Of a stretch of 10,880 nt of DNA, positions 1 through 6,788 are shown in pieces. The number at the start of each line of letters is the position of its first letter. Within the stretch, counting starts at the first letter, position 1. The stretch covers positions 1 to 10,880 of the forward strand of contig JAGBXH010000441.1 in assembly GCA_017629395.1 (NCBI GenBank), read 5' to 3'. A program made the position numbers and the translations under genes. Source of the DNA: Clostridia bacterium. GTDB lineage: Bacteria > Bacillota > Clostridia > Oscillospirales > CAG-272. Below the pieces are notes generated by a model, which saw only the letters and a program-made list of their open reading frames with translations, ran no database searches and had not been told where the DNA came from.

Positions 1-827
1 ACGCGCGGCCCCGGTGAATCCAAGCTGGAAAGCGACCGCAGACACATTCAGCGCCGCATCACCGCGCTGGAAGCACAGCTTACGGAAATGGAAAAGAACC
101 GCATGACCATGCGCGCCTCGCGCGACAAGAGCGGGCTTTGCAAGGTGGCTATTGTGGGTTATACCAATGCAGGTAAGTCCACGCTGCTCAATCGCATGAC
201 AGATGCAGGCATTCTTGCCGAGGACAAGCTGTTTGCAACGCTTGACCTACTACGAGAAAATTTGAGCTGCCCGGCGGTGAGAGCATTCTCCTGACCGATA
301 CGGTCGGCTTTATCCGTAAGCTGCCTCACCATCTGATCAAGGCGTTCCGCTCCACGCTGGACGAGGCGGTGTATGCCGATATTCTGGTGATCGTCATTGA
401 CGCAAGCGACCCCGAGCATGAGCAAAAGCTGGAGGTCACCGAGCAGGTGCTCTGTGAGCTGGGTGCTGCGGGAAAGCCTACGCTGTACGTGTTTAATAAA
501 TGTGACCTTGTCATGGGCACGCTGCCCTGCGTTGGCGGCAGAGATGCCGAGCATCAGACCCATATTTCCGCGCTGACGGGCGAGGGCTACGAGGCGTTTG
601 CCGAGATGCTGGAGGGCATGATCCATGCAGGAAAGACACGTGTGACCTTCGTCATTCCCAACGCCAAGCAGTGGGCTTTGAATACGCTTTACCGCATGGC
701 AACTGTGGAGGACGTGGAGTATGGCGCGGACGCGGTCAGAGTGACCGCCGTTGTGGACGCCAAGGTGCGCGGCATGCTGCGCGAGTTTGATCCCGACGCG
801 CCTGCCAAAAAGCAAGACTGGGAGTAA
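1..827 (+). pseudogene. hflX: GTPase HflX, 5' end outside window, interrupted by a 1-nt deletion
   Basis: HflX is a ribosome-associated GTPase that splits stalled 70S ribosomes under stress. The window opens inside the gene. Frame 1 (1-246) carries the family motif RGPGE.KLE.DRR, a basic helical stretch, and the G1 P-loop GYTNAGKS (157-180), then LFATLD. The expected next residues, PTTR, are out of frame: one C is missing near 247, so frame 1 ends at a stop before 297. From 249 the protein resumes perfectly in frame 3: TTRKFELPGG, G3 DTVGF (297-311), G4 NKCD (495-506) and the C-terminal part ending at 827. Restoring one base gives a normal HflX. Either the gene is a recent pseudogene or the assembly has an indel in a short C run. 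A NUDIX gene follows 2 nt after the stop. Identity is very secure; the broken state needs reads. Confidence 0.9.
244..251 (+). other. Frameshift site in hflX (missing C in the DPTTR codons)
   Basis: The sequence reads GACCTACT where GAC-CC(N)-ACT is needed for D-P-T. Everything upstream in frame 1 and everything downstream in frame 3 matches HflX, so exactly one base is lost in the switch I region (G2 Thr loop). No slippery heptamer or downstream pseudoknot is obvious, so an indel is preferred over programmed frameshifting. Confidence 0.85.
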
Positions 828-829
828 CT

Positions 830-1348
830 ATGGAAAAAAGAGATATTTTCGATGCCGAGGGTAACAACCTCGGCACGCCCATCGTAAGAGGGGAGAGCAT
901 TCCCGAGGGCTGCTACGTGCTCTCGGTCAGCATCTTTACCGTCAACGATAAGGGAGAGATCCTTTTGACGCTGCGTGCGCCCGAAAAGCCCAATTTCCCC
1001 AACGTGTGGGAGATCACCGCAGGCGGTGCTTTGGCGGGTGAGAGCGGCATTGAGGCTGCCGTGCGCGAGCTGCGCGAGGAAACGGGGCTCAAGGCAAAGA
1101 AGGATGAACTGCAGCTTTTGCGCGTGATCCGCGAGCCCTCGGCTTTTGTGGAGTGTTATTTGTACAGAACAAATCTGCCTGCATCTGCGGTGGTGCTGCA
1201 GCAGGGTGAGACAGTGGCGGCGAGGTTTACTGCCATCAGACGATTTGAAGAGCTGATGCATACCGACGGCATCGCGCAGCCCGTGGCATTCCGCTACGGC
1301 GTGGTGCGCGATACGCTTTACGATGCGCTCGGCATGAACAGAGGGTAA
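830..1348 (+). CDS. NUDIX hydrolase
   Basis: A 172-residue NUDIX protein, expected to hydrolyse a nucleoside diphosphate linked to some other moiety in the cytoplasm; the substrate cannot be told from sequence. The NUDIX box is complete: G65-x5-E71-x7-R79-E80-L81-x-E83-E84-x-G86-L87, which supplies the metal-binding glutamates. The N-terminal stretch (DIFDAEGNNLGT...IPEGCYVLSVSI) and LTLRAPEK.NFPNVWE before the box resemble the Firmicutes NUDIX subgroup that also includes isopentenyl-diphosphate isomerase-like members. I do not see grounds to call it an isomerase. The start ATG lies 2 nt after the hflX stop, with GGAG in the end of hflX as its ribosome binding site, which suggests translational coupling. 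The stop is 2 nt before the next gene. Length is normal for the family and no residue of the box is missing. Confidence 0.93.
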   Translation: MEKRDIFDAEGNNLGTPIVRGESIPEGCYVLSVSIFTVNDKGEILLTLRAPEKPNFPNVWEITAGGALAGESGIEAAVRELREETGLKAKKDELQLLRVIREPSAFVECYLYRTNLPASAVVLQQGETVAARFTAIRRFEELMHTDGIAQPVAFRYGVVRDTLYDALGMNRG

Positions 1349-1350
1349 GC

Positions 1351-1992
1351 ATGGCGAACGAGCAGCTTTATATGACGCTGGAAAAGGTGGCGTCGGCAGA
1401 ATTTGAGGAGCGCAATTCGCTCTTCATCGGGCACGCAGCTCCCATTAAGAGCGAGCAGGAGGCAATGGCGTTTGTCAAGCAAAAGCAAAGAGAATACGCG
1501 GATGCGACACACAACGTCTGGGCGTATATTCTCAACGGCGGCATTGTGGCAAGATACAGCGATGACGGTGAGCCGCAGGGGACTGCGGGTGTGCCGGTGC
1601 TGGAGTGTATGCGCAAGTCGGGTGCGACGGATATGGTTGTGGTGGTCACGCGTTATTTCGGCGGCATTCTGCTGGGCGCGGGCGGACTGGTGCGTGCATA
1701 TTCGCATGCCGCGCGGATCGCCATGGATGCAGCGCACGTGATTACCTATTATAAATACGGAGAATACAGCCTGCTGTGCTCCTATTCGGATTATCAGAAG
1801 TTCAATTTGCTGCTGCCCAAGATGGGCGCACTTGTGGATGAGGTGGAGTATGCGGATCAGGTGACCGTGCATTTTGCGGTCAAGGACGAGCACGTGGAAG
1901 CCTTGTGGCGTCGCATCTCGGAGATCAGCAACGGTAAATGCATCCCCGAAAAGACGGGAGAGCGATACGACTATCACGAAACGGACGTGTAA
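1351..1992 (+). CDS. yigZ: YigZ/YvyE family protein (IMPACT, UPF0029)
   Basis: A 213-residue member of the YigZ/YvyE/IMPACT family, near the usual length of about 205-217. Hallmarks seen are F25IGHAAPI near the N-terminus, DATHNVWAY (51-59), RYSDDGEPQGTAGVPVL (68-84) and TRYFGGILLGAGGLVRAY (100-117). These form the UPF0029 N-terminal domain; residues from about 135 onward fit the C-terminal DUF1949 ferredoxin-like domain. Eukaryotic IMPACT acts on the GCN1/GCN2 translation-stress pathway. The bacterial role is not firmly established, though a link to translation is often proposed, and its position after hflX would suit that. The ATG lies 2 nt after the NUDIX stop with a GAGGG-like site upstream, so the three genes are probably one transcript. 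A 527-nt hairpin-rich gap follows. Confidence 0.95.
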   Translation: MANEQLYMTLEKVASAEFEERNSLFIGHAAPIKSEQEAMAFVKQKQREYADATHNVWAYILNGGIVARYSDDGEPQGTAGVPVLECMRKSGATDMVVVVTRYFGGILLGAGGLVRAYSHAARIAMDAAHVITYYKYGEYSLLCSYSDYQKFNLLLPKMGALVDEVEYADQVTVHFAVKDEHVEALWRRISEISNGKCIPEKTGERYDYHETDV

Positions 1993-2029
1993 GCAAATCG
2001 GACGCCCCAAACTCACGAAAGTTTTTGTT

Positions 2030-2148
2030 CGACCTTTTTCCAAAAAGGTCGCACGGGTGGAGGGCGTGAAGCCCTCCTCGCGCCCGCAGGCGCGAAATAC
2101 TCATAACGGCGTTTTTGGTTCTTTTTGCGCCTGCGGTGTCAAAAAGAA
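2030..2148 (+). repeat. Array of four perfect small hairpins downstream of yigZ
   Basis: Four successive self-complementary units are seen. First, 2030-2039 pairs with 2042-2051 (CGACCTTTTT / AAAAAGGTCG). Second, 2059-2065 pairs with 2071-2077 (GGAGGGC / GCCCTCC, loop GTGAA). Third, 2078-2084 pairs with 2089-2095 (TCGCGCC / GGCGCGA, loop CGCA). Fourth, 2119-2127 pairs with 2140-2148 (TTCTTTTTG / CAAAAAGAA). None is followed by a run of T, so they do not look like ordinary intrinsic terminators, although they may slow or stop transcription after yigZ. The array resembles modular intergenic repeats seen in Clostridia genomes; this is recollection, not a search. No protein-like ORF with a ribosome binding site spans it. 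Confidence 0.75.
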
Positions 2149-2180
2149 AGGAAACGGTTTTCTCACATAAACAATTCATC

Positions 2181-2289
2181 TTTGTAGGGGAGGATATCAT
2201 CCTCCCGCCACGTGCATGCATCGGTTACCCGTTTGGGTGTCGATACCGGTCTTTGATACTGGCGGGAGGATAATATCCTCCCCTACAAA
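2181..2289. repeat. MITE-like 109-bp element with 30-bp terminal inverted repeats
   Basis: The arms at 2181-2210 (starting TTTGTAGGGGAGGATA) and 2260-2289 (ending TATCCTCCCCTACAAA) are reverse complements with one mismatch in 30. Each arm also folds on itself: GGGAGGAT / ATCCTCCC around a 3-nt centre. The 49 nt between the arms show no gene. The size, long terminal inverted repeats and lack of coding capacity fit a miniature inverted-repeat element or a palindromic REP-type element. No clear target-site duplication is visible, so transposition is inferred. It sits between yigZ and dgt, away from coding sequence. Confidence 0.8.
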
Positions 2290-2320
2290 TTTTGGGATTG
2301 GTTGCCTGTTGTGGTGAAAT

Positions 2321-2424
2321 GTGAGAAAATCGATTCCGTACTTTTCTTTGACACCGCTGGCGCAAAGAAAAGTACCATTAGGCGTCCGTGTGGTGGCGTG
2401 TGTTCTTTTGCTTTTTTGCAAAAG
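2321..2424 (-). repeat. Second hairpin module, inverted relative to the left one
   Basis: On the minus strand this segment repeats parts of 2119-2166. GACACCGCTGGCGC (2350-2363) is the reverse complement of 2127-2140 at 13 of 14 positions, and GTGAGAAAAT (2321-2330) mirrors the CTCAC-ending stretch 2157-2166 with one mismatch. It carries a perfect 12-bp hairpin, 2338-2349 with 2364-2375 (GTACTTTTCTTT / AAAGAAAAGTAC). A 7-bp hairpin follows, 2405-2411 with 2418-2424 (CTTTTGC / GCAAAAG, T6 loop). Together with the left array it brackets the MITE-like element symmetrically. Confidence 0.65.
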
Positions 2425-2466
2425 TTCATAAAAAATTCGCAAGAAAAAAAGGAAAATCGCAAATAT

Positions 2467-2490
2467 TTGCGTATATTATATTATAGAACA
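2467..2490 (+). promoter_or_regulatory. Possible promoter of the dgt-dnaG-rpoD cluster
   Basis: An AT-rich stretch with overlapping -10-like hexamers (TATATT at 2472-2477 and 2477-2482) lies about 40 nt upstream of the dgt start, after an A-rich block at 2440-2455 that could act as an UP-like element. No good TTGACA-like -35 hexamer lies at 16-18 nt spacing, so the call is tentative. It is the only plausible promoter between the hairpin region and the dgt ATG. Confidence 0.35.
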
Positions 2491-2519
2491 AAAATCGCTC
2501 GGGAAAGTGAGGCTGAAGC

Positions 2520-3548
2520 ATGGATCATACAAGGGATAATCTTGTCAATATTTTCTTGGAAAGGGAAGAAACCTCCCTCTCACCGTACGCCTTTCGCACC
2601 TCGCAGACCAAGGGTCGCGACCGCTATCAGGAGCCCTGTCGTCTGCGTACCGAGTTTCAGCGTGACCGTGATAAGATCACGCATTGCCAATCCTTCCGCC
2701 GTCTGATGAATAAGACGCAGGTCTTTCTTGCTCCCGAGGGGGATCATTACCGTACCCGTCTGACCCATACCCTGGAGGTCACGCAGATCGCGCGTATCAT
2801 GGCGCGTGCCCTTCGGTTGAACGAGGACTTGACCGAAGCGTCGGCACTTGGTCACGACCTTGGGCACACGCCCTTTGGTCACGCAGGTGAGCGCGCACTG
2901 CAAAAATGCTTTTCGCCCGATTTTTCGCACTATATGCAAAGCGTGCGCGTGGTGGAAAAGCTGGAAAATGGCGGACTTGGTCTGAATTTGACCTGGGAGG
3001 TCAGGGACGGTATAGCCAATCACTCGGGTTCGATCGACTATTGCGGTGCAAGTACGCTGGAGGGCGTGCTGGTCAAATACGCCGATAAGATTGCCTATAT
3101 CAATCACGATATTGACGACGCTTGCCGTGCCGGTATACTTACCATAGAGGATATTCCCGCGCATCTGCGCGAATGCCTGGGACAAAAGCATTCCCAGCGC
3201 ATCAATACCATGGTGACCTCGGTCATTCGCGCCTCTACCGACAAGGATCATATCTGTATGACTCCCGAGGTGAAGGCGGCAACCGACGAGCTGCGCGATT
3301 TTCTGTTTGAGCACGTGTACCTCAATCCCGTTGCCAAGGGTGAGGAGGGAAAGGCAGAGGATATGCTGATCAAGCTTTACGAGTATTTCGTCAAGCATCC
3401 CGACAAGCTGCCCGAGACCTATCGCCGTAACCTTGATAAAGAATCGGTTGAGCGTTGCGTATGCGATTACGTGTCAGGTATGACCGACAGATACGCGATC
3501 CAGCTGTATAATGATCTGTTCATTCCGCAGGTCTGGAGGGGCAGATAA
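2520..3548 (+). CDS. dgt: dGTPase-like HD-domain triphosphohydrolase
   Basis: A 342-residue member of the deoxyguanosinetriphosphate triphosphohydrolase-like family, which cleaves dNTPs to deoxynucleoside and triphosphate and so tunes the dNTP pool. The HD-domain metal ligands are present: H83 in RTRLTHTLEV, H112-D113 in GHDLGHTPFGHAGE, and D189 in VKYADKIAY; H168 in IANHSG is also typical. The N-terminal motif RDRDKITHCQSFRRLMNKTQVF matches the family's DNA/nucleotide-contact region. Start: ATG 2520 with AGTGAGG a few nt upstream. Length agrees with the shorter clostridial type rather than the longer E. coli Dgt. The gene ends 3 nt before dnaG, so co-transcription and probable translational coupling with the primase fit a role near replication. 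Substrate preference among dNTPs cannot be read from sequence. Confidence 0.95.
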   Translation: MDHTRDNLVNIFLEREETSLSPYAFRTSQTKGRDRYQEPCRLRTEFQRDRDKITHCQSFRRLMNKTQVFLAPEGDHYRTRLTHTLEVTQIARIMARALRLNEDLTEASALGHDLGHTPFGHAGERALQKCFSPDFSHYMQSVRVVEKLENGGLGLNLTWEVRDGIANHSGSIDYCGASTLEGVLVKYADKIAYINHDIDDACRAGILTIEDIPAHLRECLGQKHSQRINTMVTSVIRASTDKDHICMTPEVKAATDELRDFLFEHVYLNPVAKGEEGKAEDMLIKLYEYFVKHPDKLPETYRRNLDKESVERCVCDYVSGMTDRYAIQLYNDLFIPQVWRGR

Positions 3549-3551
3549 GCT

Positions 3552-5321
3552 ATGATGATCCCAAGAGAAGTTGTGGAGGAGGTACGCCACCGTACGGATA
3601 TCGTGGAACTGATCGGCAGCTACGTCACACTTAAGCGTGCCGGCTCCAACTTCGGCGGTCTTTGTCCCTTCCACAGTGAGAAAACCCCCTCCTTTACCGT
3701 CTTTCCCGATAGCCAAAGCTTTTATTGCTTCGGCTGCGGTGCAGGCGGTGATGCCATCACCTTCGTGATGAAAAACGATAATCTTGACTATCCCTCGGCA
3801 ATTGAGGTACTGGCATCGCGTGCCGGTATTCGCGTCGTACGCGAGCAGGAAAAGGAAAAGGGTGGACTGACGCGCTCCCGCGTGCACGATATGAACAGGG
3901 AAGCAGCCAAGTTCTTCCATAAGTGCTTGCTTGATCCCATCGGCGCGGAGGGACTAAAATATCTGACCGAAAAGCGTGGACTGAGCATGGCACTCATCAA
4001 GCATTTTGGCTTGGGCTTTGCCCCGGGGTCGTTCAATATGCTGACCGATTACATGCACAAAAAGGGCTTTACCGATCAGGAGCTGGCACAGGGCTTTTTA
4101 TGCGGCATCAGCCAGAAGAACGGAAGAGCGTACGACTATTTCCGTAATCGCGTCATGTTCCCGATCATTGATACCGCGGGCAACGTCATTGCCTTTGGCG
4201 GCAGAGTGATGGACGACTCCAAGCCTAAGTACCTTAACTCCTCCGATACCCCCGCATTCCAAAAGCGCAAGAATTTATTTGCGCTCAATTTCGCCAAGAA
4301 TTATTCCACCGAGCGGTTGATTTTGTGCGAAGGATATATGGACGTTATTTCGTTGCATGCCTACGGCTTTGAGAATGCCGTGGCGACGCTGGGCACAGCC
4401 ATTACGCCCGAGCAGGCAAGGCTGATGACCAAATATACCAAGCAGGTCGTGATCTGCTACGATGCCGATGAGGCGGGGCAACGCGCCGCGATCAAGGCAA
4501 TGGAGGTGCTTGGGCAGGTTGGTATGGACGTGCGCGTGCTGCACGTGACCGACGCTAAGGACCCCGATGAATTCTTACGAAAATTCGGAGATGCACGCTT
4601 CCGCCGCTTGGTGGAGGGCAGCCGTACCGAGTTTTCCTATAAATCCGAAAAGATATTTGCAAAATACAGCATGGATATTCCCGAGGAGCGCATCAAGGCG
4701 TCCGAGGAGCTGTGTGCACTGATCGCACTCTCGCCCTCCAAGGTGGAGCGTGAGATCTACGCCTCTATGGTGGCGGACAAGCTGCATATCAGCGCGGAGA
4801 GCTTGAAAAACGACGTGGAGCGTACGCGCTCCAAAAAGCTGCGCGCAGCCAAGCAAAAGGAAGGGAAGGACGCAAGCCTGGCGGCACGAGGATACGGTGA
4901 CCGCGTCAATCCCGATACTGCCAAAAACGTGCAGGCGGTGGCGGCGGAGGAAGCCATACTCGGTCTTTTGATGCTGTATCCCGAGCATCGAAGAATGATC
5001 ACCTCGGGCACAATTGTGCTGGGAGAGGACGATTTCTTCTCGGGGCTGGGTAAGCGGACCTTTGCCCGCGTTATGCAAATGGAGGCAGAGGAGGGCGGCT
5101 TTGACTACTCGCTTTTGGGGGAGGATTTCTCCATTGACGAGATGGGCAGGCTGCAAAGCATGCTGCAAAGACGTCGTGCCTTGGCAGAAAACGGAACTGC
5201 GGTGCTTCGCGCCAGCGTAGAGACGCTGAAGCAGCAAAAGCAACGGAGCGATGCACGCGAGTCGGGCGATGCCGTAGGATCTATCAAGCAGCTGCTTGAT
5301 GCAAAAAAGAAAAAAATATAA
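3552..5321 (+). CDS. dnaG: DNA primase DnaG
   Basis: A 589-residue bacterial primase that makes RNA primers at the replication fork with the DnaB helicase. The N-terminal CHC2 zinc-binding domain uses C38, H41, C59 and C62 (CPFH...YCFGC). The catalytic core includes RNRVMFPIID (198-207), then the TOPRIM motifs: E260 in LILCEGYMDV, D304 and D306 in VICYDADEAG, and KDPDEF (336-341). The C-terminal ~130 residues (AAEEAILGLLMLYPEH...) match the helicase-binding region, and the protein ends in a lysine-rich tail. Two adjacent ATGs (3552, 3555) are possible starts; the site GGAGGGG at 3535-3541 suits either. It lies 3 nt after dgt and 43 nt before rpoD, the macromolecular-synthesis arrangement with dgt upstream. 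All core catalytic residues are present. Confidence 0.98.
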   Translation: MMIPREVVEEVRHRTDIVELIGSYVTLKRAGSNFGGLCPFHSEKTPSFTVFPDSQSFYCFGCGAGGDAITFVMKNDNLDYPSAIEVLASRAGIRVVREQEKEKGGLTRSRVHDMNREAAKFFHKCLLDPIGAEGLKYLTEKRGLSMALIKHFGLGFAPGSFNMLTDYMHKKGFTDQELAQGFLCGISQKNGRAYDYFRNRVMFPIIDTAGNVIAFGGRVMDDSKPKYLNSSDTPAFQKRKNLFALNFAKNYSTERLILCEGYMDVISLHAYGFENAVATLGTAITPEQARLMTKYTKQVVICYDADEAGQRAAIKAMEVLGQVGMDVRVLHVTDAKDPDEFLRKFGDARFRRLVEGSRTEFSYKSEKIFAKYSMDIPEERIKASEELCALIALSPSKVEREIYASMVADKLHISAESLKNDVERTRSKKLRAAKQKEGKDASLAARGYGDRVNPDTAKNVQAVAAEEAILGLLMLYPEHRRMITSGTIVLGEDDFFSGLGKRTFARVMQMEAEEGGFDYSLLGEDFSIDEMGRLQSMLQRRRALAENGTAVLRASVETLKQQKQRSDARESGDAVGSIKQLLDAKKKKI

Positions 5322-5345
5322 AAACATAAAAGTGAACCCAAACGT

Positions 5346-5354
5346 GAAAGGAAA
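5346..5354 (+). promoter_or_regulatory. Ribosome binding site that fixes the rpoD start
   Basis: GAAAGGAAA lies 10 nt before ATG 5365. The reading frame stays open upstream to 5296, inside the end of dnaG, but no Shine-Dalgarno sequence precedes the earlier TTG/ATG (5296, 5299), and the extra residues would be a lysine-rich stretch foreign to sigma factors. The 5365 start is therefore chosen. Confidence 0.7.
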
Positions 5355-5364
5355 CCAAACAATC

Positions 5365-6483
5365 ATGAATGATACCAAAAACACAATCGGCGGACAAGAG
5401 GAAAAGAAGCTGAATATGGAGGAGCTGGTCGCTAAGGGAAAGAAGGGCGATCTCTCTGCGGAGGATCTGGACGTTGCTCTGGAGGAAATGGATTACGATC
5501 TTGACAGTATAGACAAGCTGTACGAGGCATTGGAGGACAGCGGCATTCCGATCGGTGACGAGATCTCCTCTGCGGAAATGAGCGAGATCGAAAGCGAGGT
5601 CGAACGCTACAGCGACGGTGAAAACATGGAGCGACTCCTTGGTCAGGAGGGCCTTGCCATAGACGACCCCGTGCGTCTGTACCTCAAGGAGATCGGTCGC
5701 GTACCGCTGCTGACTGCCGATAAGGAGCGCGAGCTTGCCGAAAGAATGGCAGAGGGCGACGAGGATGCTAAGATGGAGCTGGTGGAAGCCAACCTGCGTC
5801 TGGTTGTCAGCATTGCAAAGAGATATGTGGGAAGAGGCATGTTCTTCCTTGATCTGATTCAGGAGGGTAACCTGGGTCTGATGAAGGCTGTTGACAAGTT
5901 CGACTACACCAAGGGCTACAAGTTCTCCACTTATGCAACCTGGTGGATCAGACAGGCAATCACCCGTGCCATTGCAGATCAGGCAAGAACCATTCGTATT
6001 CCCGTGCATATGGTAGAAACCATTCATAAGGTATCCAGATACTCCAGACAGATGCTGCAGGAGCTGGGCAGAGAGGCAACCGCTGAGGAGATCGGTGAGA
6101 AGATGGGCATGAGCGCGGATAAGGTGCGCGAGATCCTTAAGATCGCGCAGGATCCCGTCTCTCTTGAAACTCCCATCGGTGAAGAGGAGGACAGCCACCT
6201 TGGTGACTTCATTCCCGATGAGGATACTCCCGCACCCGCAGAGGCGGCTTCCGCAACCATTCTGCGTGAGGTGATCGAGCGTGAGCTGCACACCCTGACC
6301 CCCAGAGAAGAGCACGTCATCAAGCTGCGCTTCGGTCTGTACGACGGCAGAACCAGAACCCTGGAGGAGGTCGGACAGGAGTTCGAAATTACCAGAGAGC
6401 GTATCCGTCAGATCGAGGCAAAGGCATTGCGTAAGCTGCGCCATCCCAGTCGCGCACGCCATCTCAAGGGCTTTTTGGACTGA
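5365..6483 (+). CDS. rpoD: Primary sigma factor (sigma-70 family, RpoD/SigA)
   Basis: A 372-residue housekeeping sigma factor that directs RNA polymerase to TTGACA/TATAAT promoters. Residues 15-75 form a short acidic region 1.1 (ELVAKGKKG.L..EDLD...D.DSIDKLYEALEDSGI). Region 1.2 begins at DDPVRLYLKEIGRVPLL (100-116). Region 2 has ANLRLVVSIAKRY (142-154), DLIQEGNLGLMKAVDKFDY (163-181) and the -10-reading helix KFSTYATWWIRQAITRAI (186-203). Region 3 covers about 210-285. Region 4.2 contains LEEVGQEFEITRERIRQIEAKALRKLRHP (333-361). Length equals Bacillus SigA-type proteins, with no long non-conserved insert as in E. coli. It follows dnaG by 43 nt and is probably co-transcribed. No clear terminator follows within the next 200 nt. 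Confidence 0.98.
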   Translation: MNDTKNTIGGQEEKKLNMEELVAKGKKGDLSAEDLDVALEEMDYDLDSIDKLYEALEDSGIPIGDEISSAEMSEIESEVERYSDGENMERLLGQEGLAIDDPVRLYLKEIGRVPLLTADKERELAERMAEGDEDAKMELVEANLRLVVSIAKRYVGRGMFFLDLIQEGNLGLMKAVDKFDYTKGYKFSTYATWWIRQAITRAIADQARTIRIPVHMVETIHKVSRYSRQMLQELGREATAEEIGEKMGMSADKVREILKIAQDPVSLETPIGEEEDSHLGDFIPDEDTPAPAEAASATILREVIERELHTLTPREEHVIKLRFGLYDGRTRTLEEVGQEFEITRERIRQIEAKALRKLRHPSRARHLKGFLD

Positions 6484-6684
6484 TTTATTGTAAAAAAATT
6501 GTGAATTGTTTTCGCGGAAAAACTCTGCGGAATGATACAATCCCCCCGTTTTGTCGCTGTTCATCAGCAAATTCCCACAAAGAAAACCGTGTCGATTTGT
6601 GTGAATTGACCAGTGATTTTCATGCGCCTGATTGCCAAAATCTTCACGGTCAAAAAAGGTTTACAAACAAAGCCAAATTTGCCC
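6484..6684. other. Non-coding stretch between rpoD and the lipoprotein promoter
   Basis: About 200 AT-rich nt with no supported gene. The one open frame here (from a GTG at 6501) has no ribosome binding site and runs into the promoter below. I find no convincing intrinsic terminator for the rpoD transcript; TTTTC/GAAAA around 6510-6525 gives only a 5-bp stem. Confidence 0.6.
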
Positions 6685-6713
6685 TTGACACGGGGACGAT
6701 TATAGTGTAAAAT
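6685..6713 (+). promoter_or_regulatory. Strong sigma-70 promoter for the lipoprotein gene
   Basis: TTGACA (6685-6690), a 17-nt spacer and TAAAAT (6708-6713): consensus -35 and 5/6 -10 at ideal spacing. Transcription should begin near 6720, leaving a leader of roughly 70 nt before the ATG. This shows that the lipoprotein gene has its own expression signal rather than relying on the rpoD operon. Confidence 0.85.
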
Positions 6714-6774
6714 ATATAGGTATAATAATATGCCGATACTCTGTCCGTGCGGCGGAGGCGGCGCTACGATTTTC

Positions 6775-6783
6775 AAGGAGGAG
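6775..6783 (+). promoter_or_regulatory. Strong ribosome binding site fixing the lipoprotein start
   Basis: AAGGAGGAG lies 5 nt before ATG 6789. The frame is open upstream to a GTG at 6747, but only the 6789 start gives a clean lipoprotein signal peptide directly at the N-terminus. Confidence 0.85.
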
Positions 6784-6788
6784 TTCCA

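Noticed and set aside
244..300. Programmed -1 frameshift in hflX
   Set aside because: A -1 slip would restore the frame, but there is no X-XXY-YYZ heptamer or obvious downstream stimulator, and HflX is not known to be frameshifted. A plain indel is simpler.
2030..2424. CRISPR array
   Set aside because: The repeats are inverted and of differing sequence, not regularly spaced direct repeats, and no cas genes are present.
2580..3398. Minus-strand 272-aa open frame opposite dgt, and similar frames at 159-815, 1318-2043 and 4575-5384
   Set aside because: Shadows of clearly conserved plus-strand genes; no start signals or recognisable motifs.
5296..5364. Earlier rpoD start inside the end of dnaG
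   Set aside because: No Shine-Dalgarno sequence before TTG 5296 or ATG 5299, and the added lysine-rich segment is not part of known sigma factors. A site exists before ATG 5365.
5284..6570. Minus-strand 428-aa open frame opposite rpoD
   Set aside because: Complement of a secure sigma factor gene; no family motif and low-complexity composition.
6501..6710. Small plus-strand ORF (69 aa) between rpoD and the lipoprotein
   Set aside because: GTG start without a ribosome binding site; it runs through the lipoprotein promoter and has no recognisable features.
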